64,000 bases of DNA from Gnetum montanum (lineage: Eukaryota > Streptophyta > Gnetopsida > Gnetales > Gnetaceae), in the NCBI GenBank assembly GCA_015680685.1, contig MNCI01026530.1, positions 47,212 through 111,211 of the forward strand, read 5' to 3'. The position numbers and the translations under genes are program-made. Numbering within the stretch: position 1 is the stretch's first letter; each line of letters starts with the position of its first letter. This document shows positions 1 through 9,795 of the stretch, one piece after another. The notes under the pieces were generated by a model that did no database searches, had not been told where the DNA came from, and saw only the letters and a list, made by a program, of their open reading frames with translations.

Positions 1-43
1 CGGGTTCTGCTTCTTGTTGTTGGCTAGGACCTGTGGCTGGAGG

Positions 44-1045
44 TTAACTGGGTCCTGCAAGTTGCGTTGCAGGAGTTTCAGTCACCTGGTCTTCATTTTC
101 CTCATCTGGTCCCAACTCTTCGCCAGTACTCTTTCTTGGAGCTGGCGCCTTTAACAATTCAGCATAAGAAGCATTTTGGGCCTTTCGGAGGACGTCATTT
201 GTATATCCCCGAATACCTGCCCGACGGCACAGTTTTCTGATAAGACAGGGAAAAGGGAGTGCCATTTTTCCTGTCTTCCGTTCTTCGAATCGCCTTAGGA
301 TCTCCGTCAAATATAGATGAGGAAGGTTAGCGTTAACCTTTCCCATCAACACTGCACATCCTCTTGCCGCATACGTTGATATTCTCTTTAAGCCTTTTGT
401 GGGGAAGAGGTGATAAGTCCCGATTTTGAAATAGACTCGCTCCTCCGTGGTCAGCTCACCAAAAGCCTTATCTCTGCCAAATGCCTTCTCTAGCCAATCC
501 TTTCGCACATCAGGGTCAGATCGGGTGGATAACCGAGCAACATGGGGGCCTGAATTCGGAAGATGTAATACTTCCGAAATTGCCTGTGTAGAAAAATCTA
601 CTATCACACCACCGATGTCTACCGTGGTGCCTTGCTCCTTATTGTGCCAAAACAGGTACGTTTCTCCTAAGTACCAGGTACCTTGTTCAGAGAGGACAGG
701 CCATAAGGGAGACCCCTTGAGGTGGTCCCTAACAGCCTCAGGAGCGAACTCTGCAAAGGACTCAAAGTTGATTTCCACAATCATTGAAGCAATTGTGGAC
801 TTCGTGTTGATGGCCTGAACACATTCCGGGGGCAACGTGAGTTGTTGTCCCGGTTCAGGCGCAGCAGCTCCTCCTTCTGCCTGCCCGGACCGTCTAGTAG
901 GAGGTTCATCTTGATGGATGCTGAATGAATGCACCTCCTGTTCATTATCTTGTCCGGCAGGGACTTGTCTTCGACCTCTCCTAGGTTGTTTTGCTCCACC
1001 TTGGGTCGGACTCCTTTGCTGGGTGCGTTTCGGGGCCATCTGCAT
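44..1045 (-). CDS. ORF2 of element A, N-terminal part (PTPD/ATHILA-ORF1-like domain)
   Basis: An uninterrupted 333-codon frame. The ATG at 1039 lies directly after a splice-acceptor-like GCAG (1043-1040), with a branch-point-like TTACTAAT at about 1060-1067, so translation probably starts at 1039 on a spliced leader; the ATG at 1045 overlaps the acceptor. Residues 1-75 are basic, then Gln/Pro-rich. Residues about 85-285 form a compact domain with WYLGETY, VDFSTQAISEVLHLP, TYHLFPTKGL and LPFPCLIRKLCRRAGI. This pattern resembles the putative plant transposon protein and ATHILA ORF1 families; that assignment is from memory of the pattern, not a search. Homologues lie at 37903 and 62724. In D the gene continues for about 600 more codons, so the stop at 44-46 may be a mutation that cuts off the coiled coil. 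Function unknown. Confidence 0.75.
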   Translation of the reverse strand: MQMAPKRTQQRSPTQGGAKQPRRGRRQVPAGQDNEQEVHSFSIHQDEPPTRRSGQAEGGAAAPEPGQQLTLPPECVQAINTKSTIASMIVEINFESFAEFAPEAVRDHLKGSPLWPVLSEQGTWYLGETYLFWHNKEQGTTVDIGGVIVDFSTQAISEVLHLPNSGPHVARLSTRSDPDVRKDWLEKAFGRDKAFGELTTEERVYFKIGTYHLFPTKGLKRISTYAARGCAVLMGKVNANLPHLYLTEILRRFEERKTGKMALPFPCLIRKLCRRAGIRGYTNDVLRKAQNASYAELLKAPAPRKSTGEELGPDEENEDQVTETPATQLAGPS

Positions 1046-1068
1046 TCACACGGGCCCACATTAGTAAG
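1040..1068 (-). promoter_or_regulatory. Predicted 3' splice site before ORF2 of A
   Basis: On the minus strand CTTACTAAT is followed about 20 bases later by GTGAATGCAG and then directly by ATG. The same layout is at 37871-37902 in D and in H (62690-62723). In A the matching donor near 1245-1255 is weak (GGGTAATTA instead of GGGTAAGT). Confidence 0.5.
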
Positions 1069-2889
1069 GTTGTTTAAGAAATCAAGTCATACCTTACTAT
1101 CTGCCTTAATTTAAAGATCATATGTTATTGTGTGATCATGCCCGAAAAGTGTGAGAGTGGGTCTTATGACTTAGGCGGATTTCGGTTTAATTTCCCGGTA
1201 TACTTAAGGTCATCTGATTTATGGCACAATGTCCTAAGTGTTAGTATTAATTACCCTAATTGGTGTCCTTTGGGCGATGAAAAATTTCAAAAAAAAGTTA
1301 GGCACTTTTCGGCAAGTGTCTCTCCCCCACGACTAAACTGAACACTCCAGGTTCAAGCAGGTTCGAACGGAATTAAAATCGGAGTACCAGCACGCAAGAT
1401 AGAGTGGAAAAAGCAAGGGGCACGCAAGCGCAAGTCGCATAGAAAAAATTCAAAAATTTCCTCCCGCGTAAATGCCAAATGATGCAAAGTGTTGCGGCGG
1501 GGGTCCTATTTATAGGAAAGGGGGGACGCGATATCTCGGCCCAGCCAAAATGAGACAACTAACAAAAACCGAATTTTAAATGATTTTCCTTGAAATGAAC
1601 GTGTAAAACTAGGACATGAACAAGAATTAATGAACTCAAGGGTAATTACATGAATTCGAAAGGCACGTTGAATGAGATAGGGGTGAATTTAACAATTAAA
1701 ACTGTGGCGGTTATGAAGAAAAGGGAATATAAGAGTACATTGGAACGTTAAAGTGCGGAGGGTTAATAAATTTGTGTGTTCTAGCAGAGAGTTAACGAAG
1801 ATTACGAAAAATTACACAAGTGGGTCCTCCCCAAAGCAGGTGTCAACCTATTATGCCCTTGTGTAACCACTCTTAAAGTGTCCGTGGGCACTAGAAGGGT
1901 TAAATGTAATCGGCACTAACTCCACAAAACACACACATGTAAATATCACCGGAATGAGATGAAAATTTTATGTTACATGGGACACGAGCTACAATTACAC
2001 GAACAGTGAGATGAGACAAAGTGTAGAAAGGGATTGTAGAGATCGGGACATGAGGTAACTGACCCAGGGTACAATGAATCCTGCGTGAAAAGCATGATTA
2101 AGGTGTCATTAACCCATCGTTCCAAGATCAGGACCAAGTCCATCCTTCTAATCAGTGACATCGCATTGTTTCATCCCATGATGAACAACTATGAGAGTAC
2201 CATAACAACAAGGCGTACGATCACTTGGCGTTTAGTACAAGGGAGGAGTGATTTTTGTTTTATGGCACTTCTTTTTTTTTTCTTCTTCTTTCTTTTTATT
2301 TTCTCTTTCACTTTACCGAATCCAGAGAAGTCGCCAACCTTTAGGCATGGGTGCATGTCTTTCCAGTGGGACCCCCTAGAACAGCTTTTGATTTTTGAGT
2401 GCCCTTTTGATTACTCTTACTCCCATTTTTCATTAGATCTACAAGGATCTTAGTACAACCATATTGCATGATAACTCCCACAGATGTCACCAAAGAGAAT
2501 CCACAAGTCCCCTTGATGTCACACCCTAATCATTCCCTCTTGGTCCATCCTTCTTCATTCTGGGTACAATGAACACAAAATTAATTTTAAGTTTTAGAAA
2601 TTTCAAGAATATCACTGTACCCTCGAACAGAACCTCTTTATTTATAGAGTGGATGAGTGGATGTAGTGGGCTCACTGTTTCAAATAATTGATTACTCATG
2701 ACTTAATAACATAAAACACATCTCAACCAACGATCCACATGAGCTTTTTATTCGTAGATGAGATTACTTACACAAACAGAAAAAGACAAACACTCAAAAA
2801 CGATAAAACAAAAAGTTGAAAAAATGAAAAACTGGAAACAAAAAGTTGTAAAATTAAAGAAAATTAAAAACATTTATTAATCCTGCTTG
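1046..2889 (-). other. Gag-ORF2 spacer of element A
   Basis: Non-coding stretch holding the internal promoter, a PPT-like GTCGTGGGGGAG (1336-1325 on the minus strand), a homopyrimidine tract at about 2268-2312, and short blocks shared with the 3' spacer of pol-type elements. Examples are the block around GGCATGGGTGCATGTC (2346-2361), which reappears near 13888 and 43998, and the GGGTCCTCCCCAAAG block at 1822, which reappears near 13430, 43535 and 55861. No credible ORF lies in it. Confidence 0.6.
1501..1540 (-). promoter_or_regulatory. Internal promoter-like site of A (TATAAATA plus GATATC)
   Basis: On the minus strand GATATC (1535-1530), flanked by CpG, lies 16 bases upstream of TATAAATA (1514-1507). 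The LTR of the same element has the same order (GATATC palindromes then TATAAATA). The equivalent position in C, D and H also has GATATC/GATATT motifs and a TATAAAA box, so the arrangement is conserved in four copies. It lies about 470 bases upstream of the ORF2 start. Confidence 0.6.
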
Positions 2890-4869
2890 TTATTGAAATG
2901 GGGGATATCCCCCATAACTAAACGGTTGAGTATGGCTAGGATTAATAAATGAAGAATGAGGATCCATGCATATTGGAATTATTGACACCGGTCCAAACTT
3001 ATCCCCTTGGATTTTACGCACTTTGTAATAAACACAGTGGGGCACTTCATACGATGTAGTTCCCGGATAACGAGTTGACCCACTATGATGGTTAGGACCG
3101 TTAGATGGTATGCAAGGATTGGACTGATGCCTCCCATGGTTGTGTTCATTGGGCCTTGTGGTTGTTGGAGTGTTAGTTGGTGGCCCTGATGAAGGTACAT
3201 GAGGCGCTGGGTTCGAAGGTAAGGGTGCACCACATTGTTGGACTTGTGCTGGGTTGGAAGATGCAGTGGCCTCAGAGTTATGTTGTCCCTTCCTACGGCC
3301 GTGTTTAAAGAAAGGACGTCTTTGATGTTGAGGAGGCTCTTCACTGTAGTTAGTAGCAGCAGCACAAGTGTTGTTCGTGGGTTGCGGTGGTACAAACACC
3401 TTAGGAACAGTTGGTGGCATTGTGGAAGGAGGGAAAGGATAAGAATGTTGAAAGTTAGGAGGAGGATAAGGTGCACAAGGTGGTGGTTGTGTTGGAGGTA
3501 TGGGTTGATGGTATTGTGAAGAATGGTATTGTGGTGAGATAAAGTGTGGTGGCCCAGTTGAAGAAACAGGATGTTGAACGTTATAAGCATTTGGATTCGG
3601 AAAATGTGAAGGGTGCCTCCAGTCTAAGGGTGGATTCCCCCACGACTGGGATTGTTGCCACTGTGGTCTAACACAGTATCTCTGTACGAACTCTGGATGT
3701 AACGTGTTTCCCCAATGCTCATGTAGATGTAACAGTATTGGGCATTGGCCTTTGGGGTGATCGTACAGGCATATGTTGCATTCATATGTATGATTGGCAG
3801 TTGAGCGCTTATTCCCTTCATTCCTTCTTTCTGAATGTCTACTATTTTGTCCTACTTCTTGGGTTGTGAAAACTCTATCTCCAATGTTGTTGATATATTC
3901 TCCACACTTTTGATTCATCCATTCCAACATCTTATTGATCTTTGCCTCGGCTTCTTCTAACAATTGTTGTATTGGCAAAGATGATGTTTCCACCTTGGAA
4001 TTTGTTGATCTCTCCTTGTTATGATCATGGACCTTTGTTGAGTTAATATTTTGGTCCCGTTGATGTTTTTCAACACTCTCCCATGTAGCTATTTCTCCTT
4101 CTTCTTTTGCTACCCGCTTAATAAGCTCTTGGATTTGATGGGTTCGTAGGTTGTATAGTTGACCTCGGGCATACGTTCCTAAGGTCTCTCTTGTTTCATT
4201 ACGTAGCCCATCAATGATATGGTACATTAGCCTTTCCTCGGAAAACCCATGGCCTGGACAGTTGTTTAACAGTGAATAATATCTTTCTAAGGCCATGTCC
4301 AAGGGTTCATGTTTTTCTTGTTTCCATCCTTGGATTTGTTTCCTCAAGGCTGACACTCTTGCGTAGGTTTGATATTTTTCGTTAAAGACCTCTACCATTG
4401 TTGACCAGCGTCGTATTGAATTTGGTTTTAACGATCTATACCATACTTTAGCTTGGTCAACGAGTGTCATAGGAAAGAGCTTCAGTTTTTGCCAACTGTT
4501 ATCAATGTTATTCCATGTGCAGGCATCGTAGAAGGCTAGTAAATGTTGATGCGGATCTAAGTCATAGCCTCCTAAAAATTTAGGAAAGTTGTTTAAATCG
4601 AGCCTGGGTAGTCGGCTCTCTTTACAATGCCTACGTGAGATTCGAACAGCCTCTTGTATTTGCGTGAAGCTTGTAGTAGCCAGTGGGGGTTCATCGTCAT
4701 CTTGTAAGTTAGGCTTTCGTGCGTTGTGATGACGTTGTTTTTGTTCATGCTTATAGGAAACTCCCACTTCAGGTGGTATACTCCAACTCTCATCGTCATA
4801 TAGCTCATTGGTTCTCCAATGAACGTCCTCACTAAATGTGGTATTATCATCATCTTGTCGGAGAGATAT
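2890..4869 (-). CDS. Gag polyprotein of element A
   Basis: An uninterrupted gag frame of about 660 codons. The start in related copies (ATG TCT CT..) corresponds to ATA at 4869-4867 here, so the authentic start is mutated; the next in-frame near-start is a GTG at 4767. Measured from that GTG, residues about 35-215 hold the retrotransposon gag capsid-like domain (WYRSLKPNSIRRWS, then MVEVFNEKYQTYARV, then IIDGLRNETRETLGTYA). A zinc knuckle of the form C-x2-C-x3-H-x4-C (CNICLYDHPKGQC) lies near residue 330, one residue shorter before His than the usual CCHC knuckle. The remaining ~270 residues are rich in Pro, Gln, His and Ser and end in a conserved YPPFQ. It would assemble virus-like particles and package element RNA. 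Confidence 0.85.
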   Translation of the reverse strand: MSLRQDDDNTTFSEDVHWRTNELYDDESWSIPPEVGVSYKHEQKQRHHNARKPNLQDDDEPPLATTSFTQIQEAVRISRRHCKESRLPRLDLNNFPKFLGGYDLDPHQHLLAFYDACTWNNIDNSWQKLKLFPMTLVDQAKVWYRSLKPNSIRRWSTMVEVFNEKYQTYARVSALRKQIQGWKQEKHEPLDMALERYYSLLNNCPGHGFSEERLMYHIIDGLRNETRETLGTYARGQLYNLRTHQIQELIKRVAKEEGEIATWESVEKHQRDQNINSTKVHDHNKERSTNSKVETSSLPIQQLLEEAEAKINKMLEWMNQKCGEYINNIGDRVFTTQEVGQNSRHSERRNEGNKRSTANHTYECNICLYDHPKGQCPILLHLHEHWGNTLHPEFVQRYCVRPQWQQSQSWGNPPLDWRHPSHFPNPNAYNVQHPVSSTGPPHFISPQYHSSQYHQPIPPTQPPPCAPYPPPNFQHSYPFPPSTMPPTVPKVFVPPQPTNNTCAAATNYSEEPPQHQRRPFFKHGRRKGQHNSEATASSNPAQVQQCGAPLPSNPAPHVPSSGPPTNTPTTTRPNEHNHGRHQSNPCIPSNGPNHHSGSTRYPGTTSYEVPHCVYYKVRKIQGDKFGPVSIIPICMDPHSSFINPSHTQPFSYGGYPPFQ

Positions 4870-4978
4870 TGTTGTGTGCGAATTTATGTGACTTTTAATA
4901 ATTTCTTCTTTTTAAGAGATATTTCGTTAAGTTCTTTACAGCGACCTTGTATGTTTTAACTAATCTAGATAACTAGCA

Positions 4979-5000
4979 CCATCCCCGGCAACGGCGCCAA
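4979..5000 (-). promoter_or_regulatory. Primer binding site of A, tRNA-Asp type
   Basis: The minus strand directly after the LTR reads TTGGCGCCGTTGCCGGGGAT. This is the complement of the 3' end of plant tRNA-Asp including CCA, as used by Athila-type elements. It is a perfect match; other copies in the window have a degraded version. Confidence 0.85.
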
Positions 5001-5348
5001 TGATGAGTGGCGAGGTACCCCTACACTCAACCATACGAAACGAGCGTCGCACGCGTGATCCGGTCGAACTCCGCAGATGGACTAGTTGTGGTATCTAGAT
5101 AGTTAGCCTTAGGTCGCAGTTCGCTGTCTTCCCATCTAGACTAGTTTTGCATATGTCACGTATGGTTTAGTCTAGATGAGGTGTATGATGTGTTCCTAAT
5201 TCTATCGCTACTCCTGATGGCAATGGAAAATAATATTAACTAATCTAAGCTAAGAGGAAAAGGGTAAGAAAATCTAATCTAGCCTAAGTGCGATGAGCAA
5301 CCGATTCCTTGATCAACCGTACACATCTTGGACTTCGTGCACGACTGC

Positions 5349-5465
5349 CACTGAGACTACCAAGCATAGGCCTAGGTACGCCACTGGGATTACCAAGCAC
5401 AGACCCCAAATACGCCACTGGGTTACCAAGCGTAGATCCCCCTAGCTACACCACTGGGCTACCAA
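5349..5465. repeat. Minisatellite-like array inside LTR A
   Basis: Four imperfect units of about 30 bases with core CCACTGGGATTACCAAGC (variants CACTGAGACTACCAAGC, CACTGGGTTACCAAGC, CACTGGGCTACCAAG). Other LTRs in the window carry two units of the same core. Confidence 0.65.
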
Positions 5466-5876
5466 GTAGTCACACTTAAATGCTCGTAATCAAGTCGAAC
5501 TCGTTCCGCTTCTAGGAGTTCAGGGTTGAGAGACTAATCGCGATAAGTAACCGATTCCTTAACTAGCCGTACACACCCGTAGATGCTCGTAGTCAAGTCG
5601 TACTTACACCGCGCTATGAAAGCAATAAATAACATGAAATAAATAACAATAAATAAACTAAGTGAATGCTGCAATGATGAAGTAATCTCGATCTTTATTG
5701 CCGGTCATGTGCGTGTCCAAGTACGGCACACTCGAATAAAGACACCGTATAATCACATTCACCACACTGCGGGCAGACACGGGAAAATTCTAACTCTGGA
5801 GGGATCAAACTGCCAGAGCTTCACTACACTAAAATTGGGATCCCCAAACAAGGGGGTGCTGCCTCTTATTTATAGA

Positions 5877-5914
5877 CATGGCGGCGGACTGCGATATCGC
5901 GTACGCGATATCGC
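5877..5914 (-). promoter_or_regulatory. LTR A core promoter: TATAAATA with twin GATATC palindromes
   Basis: Two GCGATATCGC decamers (5891-5900 and 5905-5914) separated by GTAC make a perfect 24-bp palindrome. Downstream on the minus strand is TATAAATA (5884-5877). Confidence 0.65.
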
Positions 5915-5924
5915 GGGGAAGGAC

Positions 5925-5987
5925 TAGCGATTGTTGTCTTCCCAAGCTTACTTGTATAGCACGATTGTATGATTAAGTAAACTTGAG
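5925..5987. repeat. 63-bp scrap of a B-type LTR
   Basis: Identical, as far as I can read, over 63 bases to 11903-11965 in the LTR of element B, from TAGCGATTG to AAACTTGAG. Both sides are unrelated to LTR B, so this is a short chimeric junction fragment. Confidence 0.7.
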
Positions 5988-7419
5988 TCAGCTAGACTTG
6001 AATATCCTTATGGTTGGTATAATGCTTGAGGAGCATGGAGTGCTAGCTCTCTATTAGTGTTTATTTCATGGGTTTTTGGTTCATGTTTATAAGAATAATT
6101 AGATATGTCTTTTATTTTCATTCATGTATTAGACTTATGAACTTTTGATTAATGATGGATTTCCTTATGAATAGAATAATACTTATTACTTGAATATCTA
6201 TTTTTAGTTAATTTGAATGATATTGTAGTCCTGTGGTTTCCAAATAATCTACTTACCATGGCCATATTACTACTCCAATGTCATAAATTTTGAATCAATG
6301 AAAATCTCACCAAAAGGAAGCCCCTTCAAAATATGTAATACTAGTATTTCAAAAACGTGGGACAAAATATTCAACAAAATTCAACCAAAATTCATAAGGA
6401 ATAGAACTATCGCCTTCAGCACTTGGCCAACAAAACATGTAACAAAATTAAAATTTTATAACTTAGCATTACACATCAAAATTAAATCCATAACTTACAG
6501 CTTCCAAATTAAGAGGTTTACTACTAAGCTAGCATGTCATTATTTTTATTGTAGCATTAAGATTAAAAATATTTTTTGATTCTTGAATAATAGTCCTTTG
6601 CATACTATGCCCCTAACATAAGGATGTATCCTAACTAAACATTACCAGTATATTTATCTTAGGATGGCTAATAACTGAGTGAAAGCACAACCCAATTTTT
6701 ATTAGACTAGTTATGTGAAATCTCCACATGGAGCTTATGAATCCATAAACAAACATATTACTATCATTTGTCAAAATCATGGCCTCAAAAAAATTGGAAT
6801 ACCATTAAGAATGTAATGCAACCATTAAAATGAAAGGGAATTTATAGGATAGAAATATAATAAACCATATTTTTGGATGTTTAGGTTAGTATATTTATCC
6901 TTATACTTTGTGTTTTGTGATGCTTGGATGTTATGTTATGCTTTGGATATGCTTGTTAGTTAGTAGATTTTTCCTGCTGTGTATTTTATATTTATTTATA
7001 TTTAAATTCTATCCATTAGTTTATTATGTATCTTTAGCTAGTATGCACCAACATAGTGGATAAGTTTAGGAGATTTCCATGGAGGCTATGGTATGGACAT
7101 GACATGGGCATGTGATGGTATGACTGATTTTTATATGATCATATTATTTTATTTTTTCACTAAATTTATATGGCATGTGTTACTTCCTTTTCTCATCATT
7201 TTTAGATACCTTTTAGCTTTGTGGGAGGCTATGTACATTACATGATATTTTTGTAATAGATTTCTTTATTATGTTTTTTATTTTATAAATTTAGTTAGTT
7301 TTACTATAATGGAATTTTCGATAGATTTTCCATAAAAATTCCACATCCCATTCAACTAGGTACTTTAGCATCTCTTTTCTTGGACAAGGAAGTGTTGCCA
7401 GGTTGAAGATTTGTGGAGG
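5988..7419. other. AT-rich intergenic DNA without recognisable feature
   Basis: Short frames only (for example 6298-6579), with AT-rich composition and no homologue elsewhere in the window. I see nothing supportable here. Confidence 0.5.
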
Positions 7420-8097
7420 TGTATAGAACTTTATAAGTGTGGCAGAATGAGAGTTAGCAGCTAAGTTCATCATAGATTTGTGCTTCAATCTTCCAAGTAA
7501 GTAATCTTAGTATATTTTCCTATTTGTTTTGTTTAATAGGTTTTGTGCATAACTATCATGGAATGGATTTTGTTTAATTTCTTCTAATGTGTGTGAATTA
7601 TGGTTGGGATTGGATTTTTCTTTACATGCTTAGTATTATCAGATTTTTATGCATAAATTCACTATTTTCTTTTCCTTATAATTTTATATTTTTCATTGAT
7701 ATCGAAAAAGAGATGTTTTGTAAAAATTATCCTATTAACTATTTTTGGCATGGGTATTAGTACCAACTTGGATCTTAGTAGAATTGTATGATTATATTAC
7801 TTGAGACATCAATCTATGTTATAATGTTAATACATTTGCCTCACTATGGTTTTTATTAGGTTTTATCCAATTTGAGGGATTTTCAATCTTCATAATTGCA
7901 CAAACTTTCATTAAACTTTCTTTGGATTTTAATCCTTCATGGTTTTGTTATCATCTTATTCATGTCTTTCTCAGTTTGTTGAGTTTTTTAACTTTATTGG
8001 GTCTTACTGTGAGTGATTATAGTATTTCCTTATTAATTGTTGATCATTTGCTAGCCTTTTTATATTATTTTCTATTTTTTTATTTCTACACTAAAAC

Positions 8098-8470
8098 CAT
8101 GAGTTGTGGTGAGACAGTTAATGTTAATCATGGGTTGTGGTCAGATCATGATCCATCACCATGGGTCATGGTGAGATCATGATTAAGTCTTTAGCCATCT
8201 TTCACAACTTTAGTTTATGTTTCTTGAAAAACTATAGCAACACAAGTCATGATCTATACAACAGGTCATGCTAAAGTAGTGATCAAACCTTTCATGTTGT
8301 TTTCATCATGTTGAATCTTTTTGTAGAATTTTTAGTTAATCATGACTCATGATCAAATCATGGTTTATCCATCATGGTTCATGAATAGTGATGGTTGAGT
8401 GTTTTCATCATAGTCTTTACTGATAATTTTCTATGAATATCACGAGTCATAGTCAAATCGTGGTATCATA
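8098..8470. repeat. Degenerate CATGGGTCATGGT-type repeats
   Basis: About eight irregular units built on TCATGGTTCATG / GGTCAGATCATGAT. The matching place near 23735 in the other flank has only one unit. Confidence 0.45.
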
Positions 8471-9506
8471 AGTTTACCGTTGTTGGTCCCTTCTTACTAT
8501 TGAAGCTCAATTTGACACATTTTGATAACTTTAGACTTCTTTTGACTCTACTTCTAGAGCTAGGTGATGTTGGTTAACACTTTAAAATCAATTATTGGAT
8601 TCCTTCGAATCATTTCGACTTATTGGTTATATTTTGTATCCCTCCATCATTAAAATTTTTTATTTGATTGCTTGTATGGATGTTGTTTATCAAGAGCTAG
8701 TACAAAGTTATGTGGTCAATTAAAGATAGGCACTTTAGAGATGTTTCATATTTAACCCCCACTAGAATGCATTAGTATGGCTTTCATTGTAGGCCCCATC
8801 CTACATGAAGGGTGGTTTACGCCTCATTAGTTCTTTTGTTTGATGCATCCACAACATTAGAGATGAGTCCTAGATGATACCTCTAGTGTTGGTAGCTTGA
8901 TTTGAAACTAATAAATAAATCCATGTACATAGTACTTTGGCATTTGTTTTGAAAATTTTGGAAAAGTTCACATGATAATAATTCACACATTTGAAACTAA
9001 GTGTAGTATGTAACATCCTCCTTGTTTGTAGATTAATGGATGGAGTGGAAAAATTGGTTAGTTAGCTTTTACATATGATTAAATTGATGTATGCTTCATT
9101 ATGTTTTAAGTTGTTGTTACTGGCTTGCCTTGTAGGTCATCATGCCTTTACCTAGCCAACATGAGACTTGTCCTAGATTTAGTTAAAGAAGATGTCAAGG
9201 TTCTCACTCAATGTATACTGATCCTCCTCTCTTATTTGCAAGTCACCAAGGCTAGGTAGAGGAAGAAGATGTTTTAGTATTTGCTACTGATTTTGGATTT
9301 CATGCATATTTATTTTCATCATTAGTCTTTTATCTCATCACATTATTATGACATTTTATAGACTTGTATTAAACTATTTTCTTGCATGTTTTATGTGTTT
9401 GGATTATGGATTTTATGTATGGTTGAACATATTATAGTACTATAGATTTTCAAATTTATATTCCTTAATGTCTTATTAGTTTAAATTTAGCTTTTCAATT
9501 CATTTA

Positions 9507-9575
9507 TATACATACATATTTATGTATGTATGTATATATGTATGTACCTACATATGTATATGTATACATATGTTT
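9507..9575. repeat. TATG/CATA microsatellite
   Basis: Runs of ATACATAC, TATGTATG and TATGTATA in both orientations, so it can form hairpins. Confidence 0.7.
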
Positions 9576-9795
9576 GTGTATTATTAATTAAATTTACTCT
9601 TACCTATCATTGTTATCATTTCTTCTTCTTTTTTTGTTGGTCATGGCTTCATCATATTTTCTTCTTGCTTCCTTATCGCTATAGTAGTTCATTCAATTTT
9701 TAGTTTCAAGTCCTGGCTAATCATTCGTTAGGGGTTCTATACCTAATGTAATGTTCTCCAACCTAAGGCTAGGAATGAGAATGTTACAAGTTAGT

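Larger units (their letters stand above)
1..5924 (-). mobile_element. Element A: pol-less LTR retrotransposon with gag and ORF2
   Basis: Reading on the minus strand, the order is truncated 5' LTR (5924-5001), primer binding site (5000-4979), gag (4869-2890), non-coding spacer with an internal TATA box (2889-1046) and ORF2 (1045-44). The window edge cuts off the rest. No protease, reverse transcriptase, RNase H or integrase motif occurs between gag and ORF2, so this copy is non-autonomous. It is the least decayed member of its family here: gag and the N-terminal part of ORF2 are uninterrupted and CpG-containing motifs are preserved. The 5' LTR is cut at 5924 and joined to a scrap of another LTR, so no target-site duplication can be read. 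Confidence 0.85.
5001..5924 (-). repeat. 5' LTR of element A (truncated)
   Basis: Starts with TGATGAG on the plus strand (its 3' end in element orientation reads CTCATCA) next to the PBS. Related LTRs end in TCATCA; here the far end is missing and the sequence switches at 5925 to a fragment of another LTR. It contains the TATA box and palindromes (5877-5914) and an internal ACTGGG-TTACCAAGC repeat. Confidence 0.85.
7420..9795. repeat. Diverged copy of the 3' flank of the receptor kinase gene
   Basis: From 7420 the sequence follows, with many substitutions, the region downstream of the kinase stop codon at 23260-24708 and then 52335-52550. Anchors are TTTTGTAAAAATTATCCTAT (7710 and 23560), TATGGATGTTGTTT (8677 and 23978), and the ATGTTCTCCAACC-type block near 9750 matching 19160 and 52510. 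Solo LTR F is absent at the equivalent position (about 9432), so this is the empty-site version of the flank. No kinase coding sequence remains upstream of it. Confidence 0.65.

Noticed and set aside
2979-3590. Minus-strand frame of 203 codons overlapping gag of A
   Set aside because: Shifted frame of the proline/histidine-rich gag tail; low complexity explains the lack of stops and it is not kept in C or D.
4979-5000. Host tRNA-Asp gene at the PBS
   Set aside because: Only the 3' acceptor complement is present; no cloverleaf or anticodon arm around it.
5349-5465. Spaced repeats resembling a CRISPR array
   Set aside because: Units are imperfect, lie inside an LTR and have no proper spacers; the genome is a plant.
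6298-6579. 93-codon plus-strand frame in the AT-rich region
   Set aside because: Lysine/isoleucine/asparagine-rich composition expected from AT-rich DNA, with no homologue or motif.
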